Below, one piece after another: positions 13,271 through 25,890 of a DNA stretch of 64,000 nucleotides (position 1 is the stretch's first letter; every line of letters starts with the position of its first letter). The DNA is from Escarpia spicata (taxonomy: Eukaryota; Annelida; Polychaeta; Sabellida; Siboglinidae): assembly GCA_963995525.1 (NCBI GenBank), contig OZ023214.1, forward strand, positions 49,524,575 to 49,588,574, in the 5' to 3' direction. A program made the position numbers and the translations under genes. The notes under the pieces were generated by a model. It ran no database searches and had not been told where the DNA came from. It was given only the letters and a program-made list of their open reading frames with translations.

Positions 13271-13330
13271 ACACACACACGCATGCACGCATGCACGCAT
13301 GCACGCATGCACACATACACGCATGCAAGC
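13271..13330. repeat. (CA)n/(GCAT)n microsatellite
   Basis: A short CA run is followed by CATGCACG-type octamer repeats. Confidence 0.85.
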
Positions 13331-13376
13331 ACGAACGCAAACAAAAAAGCAATAATGTATAAAAAACAATAATGTG

Positions 13377-13392
13377 TTTCTAGTTATGTGGT

Positions 13393-13447
<55 letters not shown>

Positions 13448-13497
13448 GTGGTTGTTTCATATCTATACATGATATAAAATAACCACATAACTAGAAA
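13377..13497. repeat. Inverted repeat with 20-bp perfect arms around a TA array
   Basis: The left arm at 13377-13396 (TTTCTAGTTATGTGGTTATT) is the exact reverse complement of 13478-13497. The loop holds a (TA)n run (about 13397-13443) and another partial copy of the arm, TTATGTGGTT, at about 13444-13453. It could be a very small fold-back element or a cruciform-forming site. Confidence 0.85.
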
Positions 13498-14676
13498 GAC
13501 GATAATTATTATAAACATACCTTTCCTTGTGGCATCATATATGATGACTGATGCCTTATACAATTTTGCATTGTGGCGTATATAGCCTACATGCAGAATA
13601 ACCTTCAGCGTTTAATAGCAATTTGCAAAACCTATGTACGTTAAGTAATTACATTTCGATCCACTTGTTAAACTAATTTATTAACAAATAATGAATAATA
13701 ATATAATAAAATTAGCATTGAAAAACACACGAAGAAATTACATGAAATTGATCCCCATCGAGAAATGCAAGAAATTGATATGAATCAAGAATCGACCAAA
13801 TTGTATAGTTAAGCGAGTATGGTGTGGAGATGCGATGAGTGCAAACGCACCCCCCCCCCCCCCCGCCTGGGGTAATGGTGTTCCATTTGAGGCAAACAAA
13901 ATCCATTTGAGGGGAACAATTTCCGTTTGGGAGCCTCAGTGGTGTCGTTGAAGGTGTCAAAGGGACACAGTTGGAAGCTTTGGAGAGCAAAATCCACCCC
14001 AAAAACAAAAACAACCACGCTCGACTGGCCTGATAATGGTGCGTCAGTGAAAAGAGACTAATGAGGAAACGAAAGAGGTAAACAAAAAATATCAAAATAA
14101 AGTTACACAGTGGCAATATCCTGAATAGCGACGGCCGGGCCGACACCGACTTACGACGAGCAGCGAACGCAAGACGAACGACATCCCGGACAAAGACGAC
14201 GTGTCACATTAAATAACCACTGGGCGTACGACAAGCGTCGAACGAAGCACATAAACCAATCGCTCGCAGACACCTGTTCCTCTCCGAAACTCCCGCCCCA
14301 CCCGCACGCCCCAAAGGCAGGGGTTTTGTGCCCGCGCCCCTTCCATAGTTCACCTGGGCGTGCCTGCGTGCCACCTGCAGTCGAACAAGTACCTGCCATG
14401 TGTGCAACGGGTAATTCACGAACCCCGATGTCCAGCACGCGGGACGCCGCGTTATGACACCCTGGAGGAGTCGCCGTCGTCGCCGCTGACCATCGTTATT
14501 CATACGGGAAGAAGCGTCGTCACGGTTGGCTGTCTCCGTCACGTGCGGCTGATCATCGCGTCTCCAACGCTTGAGGGATGTAATATTGATGGTCGGCCAA
14601 TCGATGGGTCGCGACAAGAATTCCTTGTGTAATTAGCCATGCGTCCAATTCATTATTTATTAATGAATATAATTTA

Positions 14677-14680
<4 letters not shown>
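13498..14680. other. Unique sequence with a poly-C run
   Basis: A run of 14-15 C residues lies at about 13850-13864. Open frames here (for example 13712-14146 minus) begin in a GC-rich patch and lack recognisable motifs. I see no gene. Confidence 0.5.

Positions 14681-14711
<31 letters not shown>
14681..14711. repeat. (AT)n microsatellite
   Basis: Uninterrupted TA dinucleotides. Confidence 0.9.
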
Positions 14712-14714
<3 letters not shown>

Positions 14715-16229
14715 ACAGTGAATCATACAGTAAATAACATTTTATGTGTTTAAAATGCTGTTAAGTGTTAATTACTGCGGCAGTGTAGTCACCTATGCGG
14801 TTATTGTCGCCAAGTAAATGCTACACAATAATGCTAAACTGCATTAATGGTGACAACGCAAATCATGGGTAATACTGAGACGGGTGTAACCAGTAGCGCC
14901 CCTGGCGCGCGAGTGACAAAGCCCAATGTTACTGCTAAAGTAGTATCTGATAATGATGACATTAATGACTATAGGTTTTGTATTGTTTAGAAGTAATCGT
15001 ATTCACAGTATCGGTACATACTATTTTGATAGTTGTAGTTGTGATCAAAACAGAGGCATCCGTTAAACGTAACTCTTATTTCACAGGTAATATCTACATA
15101 TATATGTCGTATTACCTGTGGAGGTTTGCGTTTTATTTTATCTGCATTCATTAAACACACGTTATAATTGAATGATTTAATATTTTGTCAAACTTAAAAA
15201 ATCAGTGAAGACAATCAATAAGCAATTAGTAATTTCGTAGAGCAGAAACACCAACGTGACCCCATTGTTACCTTAAAATATGTCAGTCATGGCGCCTTGT
15301 CGTGGAATTCACTCTACTCACGGAAGTTAATGGCTCGATGTCTGAAAGACCGACTTAACCCAAGTTACCCTAATTGGCATGCACGCAATTAGTCAAACAA
15401 ATGCGACCTATGACTCCTGGACCGACGCCACAGACTAGTCCTGTCAGACGAAAGCAGCAAAAACAACATCGTCAAGTGGGTCTGGTCAAACTAGAGACGT
15501 CCTTGAGTCGGAAGCACTTACGACTAACCGTAAGCGGTTAACCGTTGCTATACAAAGGCACGCGTGAAAGCTTTACAACCGAGTGCCATTAGCAAGGTTA
15601 AAGCGCAACTGTTTTTTACACTGAAAATCGCTAAAACAAACTGCGTCCAAATCGTGAACAAACACAGTCGCCAAGAAACAAAGCGCGAGAAGGAACTAAA
15701 TCAGAAAGAACACAGGTCGTCCAACAGTCTGGCGGCGACTTGCCTTCGTCAACATTGCGTTCTGTTATAGCATTGTGCTTCGTTGGGTAACAGGAATTAG
15801 GACCCAATGTAATAGAAATAGTCATTTATTTCGAAAATTGCATACCAATATAGCTACGTTTCTCGTTTTTGTTTCTAGTGATTTTTTAAAACAGTAACCA
15901 ATTAAGTATGTTGTAAATAACCATCAGAGCAAATTTTTTAATTATATTTGTTCTAAATATCGACTATAATTAAGAGAGCATGCTTGTTGTATACTTGCTG
16001 TCCTGTGTTCACCATGCATCCAACTGTCCGCTCTTATGTCTATCTTCGTATCTTTCTTCTGTGGGTGCATTCTATCTATGAATTCCTGTCGGGCCCGTCC
16101 TTCTTGTCTTTACACGTGAAGCCTCCGCTACAGGCCGCCAGTGTTGACGATACGATGTCATTGACATACGTCTAGGTGTATTAATTAGGGTTTGCGTCCA
16201 CGGTCACTCATTTCTCACCGTTCCCTATC
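14712..16229. other. AT-rich unique sequence, nothing recognised
   Basis: No gene, RNA or repeat could be supported. Confidence 0.55.
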
Positions 16230-16303
16230 TCTACCCCTCTCGCTATCCCCTCTCTCTATCCCTCTCCCACGCTCTCACCCTCTCTCTCTCTCTCTCTCCC
16301 TCC
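16230..16303. repeat. CT-rich microsatellite at a gap edge
   Basis: CCCTCTC and CTCTCT repeats run directly into the block of N. The assembly probably broke in this array. Confidence 0.85.
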
Positions 16304-16503
16304 NNNNNNNNNNNNNNNNNNNNNNNNNNNNNNNNNNNNNNNNNNNNNNNNNNNNNNNNNNNNNNNNNNNNNNNNNNNNNNNNNNNNNNNNNNNNNNNNN
16401 NNNNNNNNNNNNNNNNNNNNNNNNNNNNNNNNNNNNNNNNNNNNNNNNNNNNNNNNNNNNNNNNNNNNNNNNNNNNNNNNNNNNNNNNNNNNNNNNNNNN
16501 NNN
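16304..16503. other. Assembly gap, 200 N
   Basis: Exactly 200 N residues are present. This round size suggests a placeholder rather than a measured length. Confidence 1.
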
Positions 16504-19500
16504 GTGGAACAGAACGTGTGATATGGCTTCCATCCATCAAGGGATAAAGGTCGAAAAGAAGAAGATGAATAAAAATAAAACTCAAGTTAATGAACTGAGG
16601 CAATGTGGATTGAAAGAAATTCCATTGGTCTATTACCAGCAGCAAAGTAATTAAAAATCATACGCAGTGCAAGACTTGGATGTAGTGTGTACTGCGTAGT
16701 GCTTCTATTCCGCTGCTCACACCCAGAGAATGACACAGGCCACAATCGCGGTGACAGTTTGAAACCACCAACATATGTCCATTTGAACGCTCGTCTTTTT
16801 GCAACTACCAACCGACAAAATTATCTCCACAGCGCTTCTGTTCTATCCGATCACTGCGATCTCTTCTGCATCGGCGCACACAGCCTACCTGACGCACACA
16901 ATGCCTAAATATATTATTTGTGTCTACATCTGCGACAAGTGCCCGCACCATGAATGGCGTTTTGTACATCAAATGCTGCAGCGTGTCACCCGAAGACAGC
17001 CGAAGTTGATTAATGATCTCGCTGAGTAACGACGATGTGGTCCGAGCATCTCTCACGATTTCGCCTGTGTATAGTGCGACGAATTACTGCGGACGCAGTC
17101 GAACTAAACGTCTTTACACTTGATTGTGATGTGACCCTGTCATGTCACGAAAGGCGTAAATCAATGTCAGAACGGCGCGCTGACAGCGTCACTAACATCT
17201 GGACGACTTTAGTTGCACGTAATCATTTTAGTGTCCCGATCGACCCCGGTGCAAACGAATTACGTGCCATGGAATTCTGCAGCCAGCAAACTGACAATTG
17301 ATGTTATTACACCTTGATAATTCGACACGATTGATAAAAACTTCACAAGTTCACAGATACATGTGTCGACGTGAGATTTCTTGCTAATACATACGAATCA
17401 TTAGCTTATTGTTACGACATTTTTATTAATAAAAAAAAATTAAAATCGCATATTCTGCACAACAATAAATACACTAGTCTAATAATGTCAAACTGTGGAT
17501 GAAGCCATTTTACAGTATTGATATAAATGTATAGAATATTGGGAATGTGTTTTGTTAACTTTGTATATTTTCACAAATCAATTGAATTATGTTAGTACAA
17601 CTAAAATCCATTCCCCTTCACAATATACACTCTTTCGGAGCGCATTCGTGTGTGTATCCCATCGGGAATACATTCGTTCTCGGGGGTAGAATAAAGCAAC
17701 ATGTTCTCGCCAAGCGTGAAGCACTTGTTCCCATCTCGCGACGCCCTGTCGGCGTCCGTTCCGCATGACTGCCTCGTCACACGAGGCTGCACCGGCACGC
17801 GACGCTACGGGACTCGGGGGACGCACGTGTGCGGGCATTTATGCCTCAAGCGACCATTCAGCCCGTGTCAGTGGGGTATTTGGGGGCACTCGAAGGTGCG
17901 GGGGTCAGTGGATATTGGCGTCTCTGCCCGGGTGTGGGGGGGGGGGGGCGGGAAGAATAGCGCCCCGCGACAGGTGTAGCCGACGCCGGGAAGCCGCACG
18001 AATTTATAGCAATTATGGCCGAGCTGTCCTGGGATAGTTGCGATTTAATTAGTTGATGTCTGCAAATTAAATGTGTCTCCCGTCCTGATAACCGACTGAT
18101 AAATATAATTGTGCATTTAGGGTGGATGCCACAGGCGGCGATGCGAGCGCAGATAGCGACAGATAGCGACGGCACAGTGGATGTTCGCGGAGCGAGGACA
18201 CACACCAAAGATAAAGAACAACAACTTTCGCATCTTTAGCTATAGAAACTACAAACCCATGACAAATTGTCCGCCTACAAAATGCCATAAGATAATATAT
18301 CTGCAGACACGGTGCACAAAGTCACACAGTGAAAAGGATCAAAAGTCGCGATGTCGGTGTTTTAGTACCTTGAAAAGGATTGCAAATCTTCATCATAGAA
18401 GTTGTTCCAATCGTATCAGGTAATTGTTAATATTTAGACCTTATCACGGATGTGAACATCAGTGAACTAATAAGTCATACTATTGTTGAACGTATCTCGA
18501 TAATTATGCCAATACTTACTTCGGTCCATTGGCTTTCACGTACGTTTTCTTTTTGTGACATTTCTCTGCTTGCTTTCTGTGAAAATATTGTGTTCACTGA
18601 CGTGGACAGATTCGAGTAATTACACGTTCGTCCAGTGTTTAACGTTCAGATAGTGAAAAATGGATAGCACTGGGCCTGTTTTCTTCATCCCTAGAACGCC
18701 ACGTGTGCACGGCCTATTGGTAGGCCTACTGATCATATCTAGACGATTGTACTTTTCAAAAGCAAAGGCGTTGGTGACCACCTATTGGTATATACGCTGA
18801 CACGCATGTCTACATGCACGAGCTGTCGCACGGACAACAAAACACATATGAAAATACGGATTTATCTAATACATAAAACCTGAAACTTAATCGAAGTTAA
18901 TGAAATACGAATTGTATTAACAGTGTAGAATAATATTATAGTTACAATACCTGACGTATGAGATAACAACAGTAAGATAACAACAGAATAATGTATTAGC
19001 CACTCATGCACAGGTGTACGCACGTGCACCTGCCGCATGCGCAATGAACGTGCATGCATGCGTGTCAGAACACCTGACGCCGAGGCTGAGTCTCTACGCA
19101 TTCAAATCGTCATATAGCTGATGACAACCGACACTATTCAACATCAAATATAATGCCCATTGACACGAGAGTGGCAGACCAGACGTGTCCACGCGCTCAC
19201 GCAGACTCCGTACCTAATTATTCCGGCCAATGGTCAAACTGCGTGTCCAGCGCGCAGCTGTCATGCGCAACGATGCACAAACTCTCGACTGAGTGACGTC
19301 ATTAGTGTCAGACGCACGACTGACCACGACTGACCACGAGTGTATTTGCACCATCTGGACATCACGCACTTCCACTCACCCTTTACTTCACCCTATATCC
19401 CCATCCCTCACTCAATAAAATGTTCTCAAACTTCCTCCATACGAGGGTTACAATGTCAACATTAACATACCGTGCATATACATCCATATATTAATAGGTT

Positions 19501-21383
19501 AACTTTGTATCATTGTAAGTCCTTCTCTTCTGAGATACTGATGTCCGCAGGCTTCTTTCTTTATCAATTCCCTTCCTTTGACCGTTGAACACCGATGTAC
19601 CAATTGGTATTTCAGACAACACAACAATATTTATTTAGAGTTATCTATTTACATTTTGTTGATATTATATTCTTGTTTAGAGGGTCGTTCTTCTACCTGA
19701 GACAACTGAGTGGTGATCAACCCATCAGATGGCACCAATGTAAACTTGTGGTTTGTTGTTTCTAACTTTACACTGTGCCATATTTAGCCATAGGTAAAAA
19801 ACGGATGTGGTCGTTTGATTGAAGACATACAAGACAACTATGAACATAACGGTTGTGGACGCATATTTACAACGCACAGGTATATGTCAGCGGGGTTATA
19901 CTCTTGTCAACATTGTTCATTATTATGTATTGTAGACATAAGAACAAACGGTGTGAGACAAGCGAGTGAAGACAAGTTCCACTACTGACGCGACAAGTCG
20001 AAAATGCAATGTTCAAAACGAACAATGGTCGAGACATGTTGGACATGCGGTATTGGGAACAAACGCAGGGCAACTGCGAATATTTCTTTGCTATGGAAGC
20101 ACAAACATTGCATCTAAACAGAGATCCTACACCACAGAGTCAAAAGGAATGCAACACTCAACGCACTATCGAATCTAGAATTCTGTTATGCACGAAAATG
20201 TACCGTTGAAAATCTTCATTGGCAGAATGAAGACAACTATGAGACCTGGACATCTGCAAGAAGTAGCTGCAGACCTTGTGAAATGTACGAGAGTCTAACG
20301 TTATGCGTGGGATATCCATAATTAGTTACAATATGATTTGACAGACACAGATACCGCAGATCCTTTTCCGGTATCAGAAAACATGCACACACACAAGGCA
20401 TGCTTGCATTTTCCCCACACACAACATGCTACTGGACGTTGTGCCAAAGGTACACCCGGTGAACAAGATAAACACTGACATATTGAACTACACAGATATA
20501 GCTAAGCACTACTTCATCCGTGGATACTTTTTCACAATGTACATTAAAACTATTTGCATAACTTAACGTGTCGCGTTTAGCTGAGATAATAACATTAAAA
20601 TCGTTATACATCGGTTCGCAGAAAAGAGTTTAGTTACCGAGCGGCACCAGCTAGACTAGGTATTCCCAGTTCAGCGACCAGCGAGAGAGTACAACTTCGT
20701 GACGTTCGGTTGTTTATCACAATTACAATGGAACTGTCCGTGCACTTTAAATTGCGTGTGTTCAGCCAGGTTGTATAGTAAACTAGTGCGTACGCTATTC
20801 TTGATTGTAGTTGGAAATCGATAGTTTTAGTATAAGTCTTGTAGATGCACTGGCTTCAACGTGTCGTTCGTTTCCCAATAAACAAAGTGAGGTTTATAAT
20901 AATTTTGAATTTGTTCAGTAACAGTACCAGAATATATAGACGAATAAACTTGTACGCGCTCTCTGGTCGTGCGTCTGTAAGCGACCAACACTAAGCTATG
21001 GTATAAATTTGCTAAGTTGACGTATTCAAGTTCTAAATTACTGTTACCCCTTCAGCGTCAGGCTCTTTACCTACTAACAGCCTTAAACTGGCATTGAGAC
21101 GCTCATTATAATTGTGTCTACGCCATGAGTAAGGACGGTTTTAGTGACGCCTGCTTAAGTGTCGACATCTGGACAATGATACCCACCGGCCACTTTCGAA
21201 CTGACTGACCGCAGTCTGGCTTGGAGAACAATTAAAAAGATCGTGTTTTGCCAATTTGGTTTCCGCTAGTGTTGAGATAAAATTTCAACTTTGAGGAACA
21301 TCGTTCCATGCAAGCGAAGGTGCATCCCAAATTTTAATTATACAACCTAATACATAGATGCAAACCAACATAGCAATAGCAGC
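16504..21383. other. Unique sequence; GC-richer, motif-dense patch at 17700-18200
   Basis: No exon is convincing. Bases 17700-18200 are GC-richer. At 18010-18130 the sequence holds GCAATTATGG, TTTAATTAG, GCAAATTAAAT and two CTGATAA words, a mixture of homeodomain-, octamer- and GATA-like sites seen in developmental enhancers. This is motif reading only. Confidence 0.4.
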
Positions 21384-21470
21384 AGGTGGGGCGAGGTGGT
21401 CGAACGGGCAGAGTGCCGGTGTTGCGTACCAGAAAACCCCATCGTGCCACAGTACCTCGCTCCATGTTAA
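21384..21470 (+). mobile_element. Degenerate tRNA-like sequence, possible SINE head
   Basis: The run GGGGCGAGGTGGTCGAACGG followed by CAGAGTGCCGGTGTTGCG resembles the 5' half of a tRNA (A box, then anticodon stem and loop). A B box like GGTTCGAATCC is not present, so this is at most a decayed tRNA-derived piece. It lies about 150 bp upstream of a LINE fragment. Confidence 0.3.
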
Positions 21471-21617
21471 ACTATAGGGCGCCATGGCCAGCCGCAACAA
21501 TCAGCCATGGCGGTTTTGGCCAGCGAGGCTTTTCAGCACGGCTAAACACCTTCAAATCATCTTTATTTTAGGCAAATAAATAATTAGCAATAGTTATGAC
21601 TCAGGGGGCCACATTGT

Positions 21618-22070
21618 GGACAGAGACGAACAACAACAATTATTCCAGAACTGCAAAACTGTTCATATGAATTACGCCTAAAATAGTGTGGCTTGACAAT
21701 ATTAGACACCACGAGATTGAAACGAGACCAGATATACGTTTTTTTAAACATTGAATGGTTATGAAAATGTTGATAGAATGATGTTTCTCAGTTAAGAAAG
21801 ATAAAATAACTAGAGGACACGAAGTTACATTAGTGAAGGAACAGTGTAGATTATATATCATGCAGGAAGTATTAACTCTCACAGAGGGTTATAAATGAAT
21901 GAAACAGATCGCCTGCTGATTGTCTAGGTGCTGGTAAATTGTTTAATAAAAACCGATACACATGCCCACCTCGGAAGGGCAGGATACACATATACAAAAA
22001 TAATGTTTGACAAAAGACTTCCATGTCCACTTCCCATATGGAGTTAATTCTTGTTAAATCTTGTTAAACA
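21618..22070 (+). mobile_element. 3' fragment of a CR1-like LINE, plus strand
   Basis: This stretch aligns by eye over most of its length with the 3' end of the minus-strand LINE at 25891-28360. Shared blocks in the same order include TACGCCTAAAA, GAGATTGA, ATTGAATGGTTATGAAAAT, GAAGTTACATTAGTGAAGGA, GGTGCTGGTA, CACCTCGGAAGGGC and GGAGTTAATTC. The copy is 5'-truncated to the end of the coding region plus the 3' UTR, and it is broken by many indels. It ends at 22051-22070 with two copies of a TTGTTAAATC-type decamer, the same terminal repeat as the larger copy. Confidence 0.8.
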
Positions 22071-24885
22071 TTAATGGTACAAATTTGCACCCAACGTTGC
22101 ATTCTTCAGGGTAGAATTGTTGTGAGAACTACAGGGGGGGACTTTGTACACTAATATGATGGACACCTCTACACACACGTCGTTATTGCCGCACTGTTCT
22201 GCACGCTGCACAGTGCAACAAAGAACCTTAAATATCTGCGGAAATAGAAAATGCAATTGACAAGAAGTGTATATAGATTGAATGCCCTATTAGGTCTGTT
22301 GTACGAAATTAGAAAGCTTAAGTAATATACATTGACAACCAGGTATGTTATTTTCACTGCATCTGCGGTTTGACTAAGCGACCGTCTGCTCTTCGGGCAA
22401 TCTGACTGATGTCAACCGCATGGGGGACGGGGACCCGGGAGCTCCCACAGCTGTACACAATGTGTCTAATACTTATAGCTGTAAATGTGAAATATCATCC
22501 TCCCAGTCAGATGTGCATATTGAAAGATTTGTAAGATGAGAACGTTTGACTCTGAATGTGATTTAAATTCAACAGACGCCCGCATTGAAGCGGTTTTCAG
22601 ATCTCGTGCCTCGATTACGTGTTCCTGTGATTTCGTTTTAAGATAAACATTCGATCGTATCATACGAAACACTAGTTCAAGATGTTGCAAATGTCATTAA
22701 GTCAATCAAACGTTACTTATTTGTTTAGTTTACGGTATAATGTTCTATATAATTTGCGGGCTTCGTGATTCTTTGACAACTGTTTTAATACTGCAAACGC
22801 AGTCATTCTTACTTAAACTGGAATAAAATTAATTTTATTAGTTAAAATTCGTTTCAACTACATGTTATTTAACAAATCTTTATTTACTCTCTATGTTGCA
22901 TCTATGACAAAATTCCCCATAACTTTAATTGTTGTTGTCGCAAAGTGTATATTTACTTTCCAAATGTAACTGTGCCTATTTGTTCTACAAAACACTCGTA
23001 TTTCATTTTCTATCAAGTGTAACTTCTTTCCTTGACATGTTTTCCTGTGATTTTATTTCAAAGCATCCTATGACTTGAAGCCAATTTTTTTATTAATCGG
23101 GTATGTGAACAGACAAACGCACCTTGAATCCCACGCACCACTGTGCATTGGACCTCACGCACCTCCCGGGACCCCACGCACCCACCCACCCAGGCTGATT
23201 TCAATTTGAAAAACGCGCCAACTGTTTTAACTACACATGCATGCACCTGTTTGATAAACGCTTCGGATAACATCACTGCTTTTGTAGGCGATCTGCGTTT
23301 TACAAATGGCTTATCGTGGAAATCAAATATTTATCTCCCTAAACTGGGAGCTAAATGCGTGTCACTGCGTGACAGCGTTGTCTGCGCGCATCTGTGACAC
23401 CTGTCCGCTTCGCCCTGTACAACCCTCATTATGAGAATGCATCGCTGGCGTATAATAGCACACGACCGAACAATCGGTTGACGGCCCCGGGCATAATGGC
23501 GTGCCAGTAGTCGGGAACGCCGGATATTTTCATTAATTTTGGCGTTATCCCATTAAGCAGACACTTCCGTTGTTTGTGTGAAGGTGGCCAGCATCGCTCA
23601 AGGAACCCAACACGCCACAGATGCTGGTGACTGGCCGTTACAGCAGGACAGTAACACCTGTGCCAGCTCGTCACGTGCGGTTGACTCCGATGGTGTGAAA
23701 CCGCGAAACCAGCGGCGCGTGTCGACGCGTGGCAGCGTCTCAGCCGCAGCCCGCTCACCGTCCACTTATGAACGATTCTTGTCTAATTGCTCTCCAGACT
23801 CCGGTCAGTCTGTCCGAAAGTGCCAGTGAGAGCCATTGTCCAGATGTCATCACTTCGGCGGCCGGAATCTATTGCCGATAAAGCAGGTCTTTCTTCTGTT
23901 GGAGAAAAGATTGTAATCGCCTTCGCTCCGGCGATTTAATGCCATTGCAGGAATAAAGTGGGTGAAAATTAAGGGGTCGATGTCACTTAGAACTTTAAAT
24001 GCGTCGGAACAAGTGGGCAATTAAAAATTACATACAGAAAACATAAAAACAAAAATAAGGTGACGCAGTAAAAGTGAATACATTCCTTTACAACGGTAGA
24101 ACGAACCGTTACACTACAATCCAAGCCAATATTCACAACACCACCAACTATAATAATACATTAAATCAACACTGTTCCAGAGTATTTTAGTCATATAAAT
24201 GCTAGCAAAATCCGGCTGATACTAATAAAAACTGGAGAGAAAACATATAGATTAATAGTATGGGTTGTTCGCACTAACATATCATTACTGGACATGCACA
24301 AGTATGCCATTGCCGAATACAAGCTATTGAACACAGATATACGTCTGCACATATGCGCATCGTTGTGTTAATGAAAATAAAACACGTCTACGTATTCCTT
24401 TGCATTATTAATATATTCACAAAGAAACAAAACAATAAGCTACAGACAAAACACAAATCATAGTGTAAGTAGCGAAAAGTGCAGTCGTGCTGGTGAATGC
24501 ATTCAACATGCCGACTAATTCATGATTTCATTATATTGGAATCGTAACAATGTTAACATGAACGTAACCGGGGGCCCATCTCGCTAAGAGGATGAGCTCA
24601 CACGAAACATATATCGTTTAGCAGAATATGTATTTACATTTCAGGAGGTTTTTTTAAATATAAAAAGCCGCCGCCGTATCACAGTTGATTTAAAGATCAA
24701 AGTCGGACTTATGCGCTCATAACAGTGTTCATTAACTTGTCCCCAGGTATCCTCCACGACCATCTTCCATTAGGTCAGCGTCCCGCAAAACCGCGGGCCA
24801 AGCTTGGCCCGAAGACAGTTTCCAGCTGGCCCGCGAGGCCCGAGCTAAGAATTGGAAAATTGTCAAGAGCAACACAATGTTGGTC
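22071..24885. other. AT-rich unique sequence; GC-richer patch at 23400-23850
   Basis: No gene could be supported. The 83-codon plus frame at 23578-23829 lies in CpG-rich DNA and overlaps a minus frame of 109 codons. Neither has a motif. Confidence 0.5.
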
Positions 24886-25325
24886 GTGTTCTACCATACA
24901 ACAGTGTTCGTTGGCTGAGTGATGGGGGGTTCTGGCGAGATATAGGCCTATGTGAGTCGTGTTCTACCATACAACAGTGTTCGTTGGCTGAGTGATTGGG
25001 GGTTCTGGCGAGATATAGGCCTATGTGAGTTGTGTTCTACCATACAACAGTGTTCGTTGGCTGAGTGATGGGGGGTTCTGGCGAGATATAGGCCTATGTG
25101 AGTCGTGTTCTACCATACAACAGTGTTCGTTGGCTGAGTGATGGGGGGTTCTGGTGAGATATAGGCCTATGTGAGTCGTGTTCTACCATACAACAGTGTT
25201 CGTTGGCTGAGTGATGGGGGGTTCTAGCGAGATATAGGCATATGTGAGTCGTGTTCTACCATACAACAGTGTTCGTTGGCTGAGTGATGGGGGGTTCTGG
25301 CGAGATATAGGCCTATGTGAGTTTT
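24886..25325 (+). repeat. 73-bp minisatellite, six copies
   Basis: The word ACAGTGTTCGTTGGCTGAGT occurs at 24901, 24974, 25047, 25120, 25193 and 25266, giving an exact 73-bp period. Copies differ at only a few sites. Each unit carries the 10-bp palindrome ATAGGCCTAT (ATAGGCATAT in one copy). The high identity implies recent expansion or homogenisation. Confidence 0.95.
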
Positions 25326-25890
25326 GTGAGTTTTCTCCATGGAATTGGCGGGCCGTTTGCTCAGATGGAAGATACTGAGTTTAGAGTTCAGCGTTGCGTT
25401 CTGACACTCATTTTCGGACATTTGAATATGCTGCTTCAGAGAAGACAAACGCTGATTAGCAACGTGTACGAAACCAGATAATGTTTCGACATAAAGCTGT
25501 CGCCCTTCGAAATTCATGACGATCTTTCTACATTTCAAGTTTCAAAGCTCCCAAGATAATTTTGCGACGAAGATGTTGCGCGTATCGAAGGTGCCAACCC
25601 GGTGTTTGTCGGTGTGCTGGACGACATGTGTACCACCTTCAGTGGTCGGGTTGCCGACTTTGCTGCTTCTTTGCAAGTTCGCTTACCGCTCAGCCTAACG
25701 TTCTCGAAGTTGTCGCAGTCATGTGGAGATGACAAAGCTGCTTTGGAGGAGAATCTCCAAGACTGCAACATTATAAGGGTATGAAAGAAGAATGTCTCAC
25801 TGAAAGACAACCTCGTGCTTTTATGAGCGATAACAATGTCGATCTTCAGCATTGGGGCGCATACATGGTTGGTACTTTTCGGCAGCATGT
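25326..25890 (+). other. Coding-like but broken sequence between minisatellite and LINE
   Basis: Plus-strand frames at 25330-25478 (with MEDTEFRVQRCVLTLIFGHL) and 25557-25784 (with FCDEDVARIEG, then GVLDDMCTTFSGRVADF) have protein-like composition, but they are in different frames and separated by stops. A GT follows the second at 25779 and could be a splice donor. The minus strand is also open here. I recognise no family. It may be a decayed gene or transposon piece. Confidence 0.25.

Noticed and set aside
14151..14632. Overlapping open frames on both strands (90-137 codons)
   Set aside because: GC-rich DNA with overlapping frames, no motif and no splice partners.
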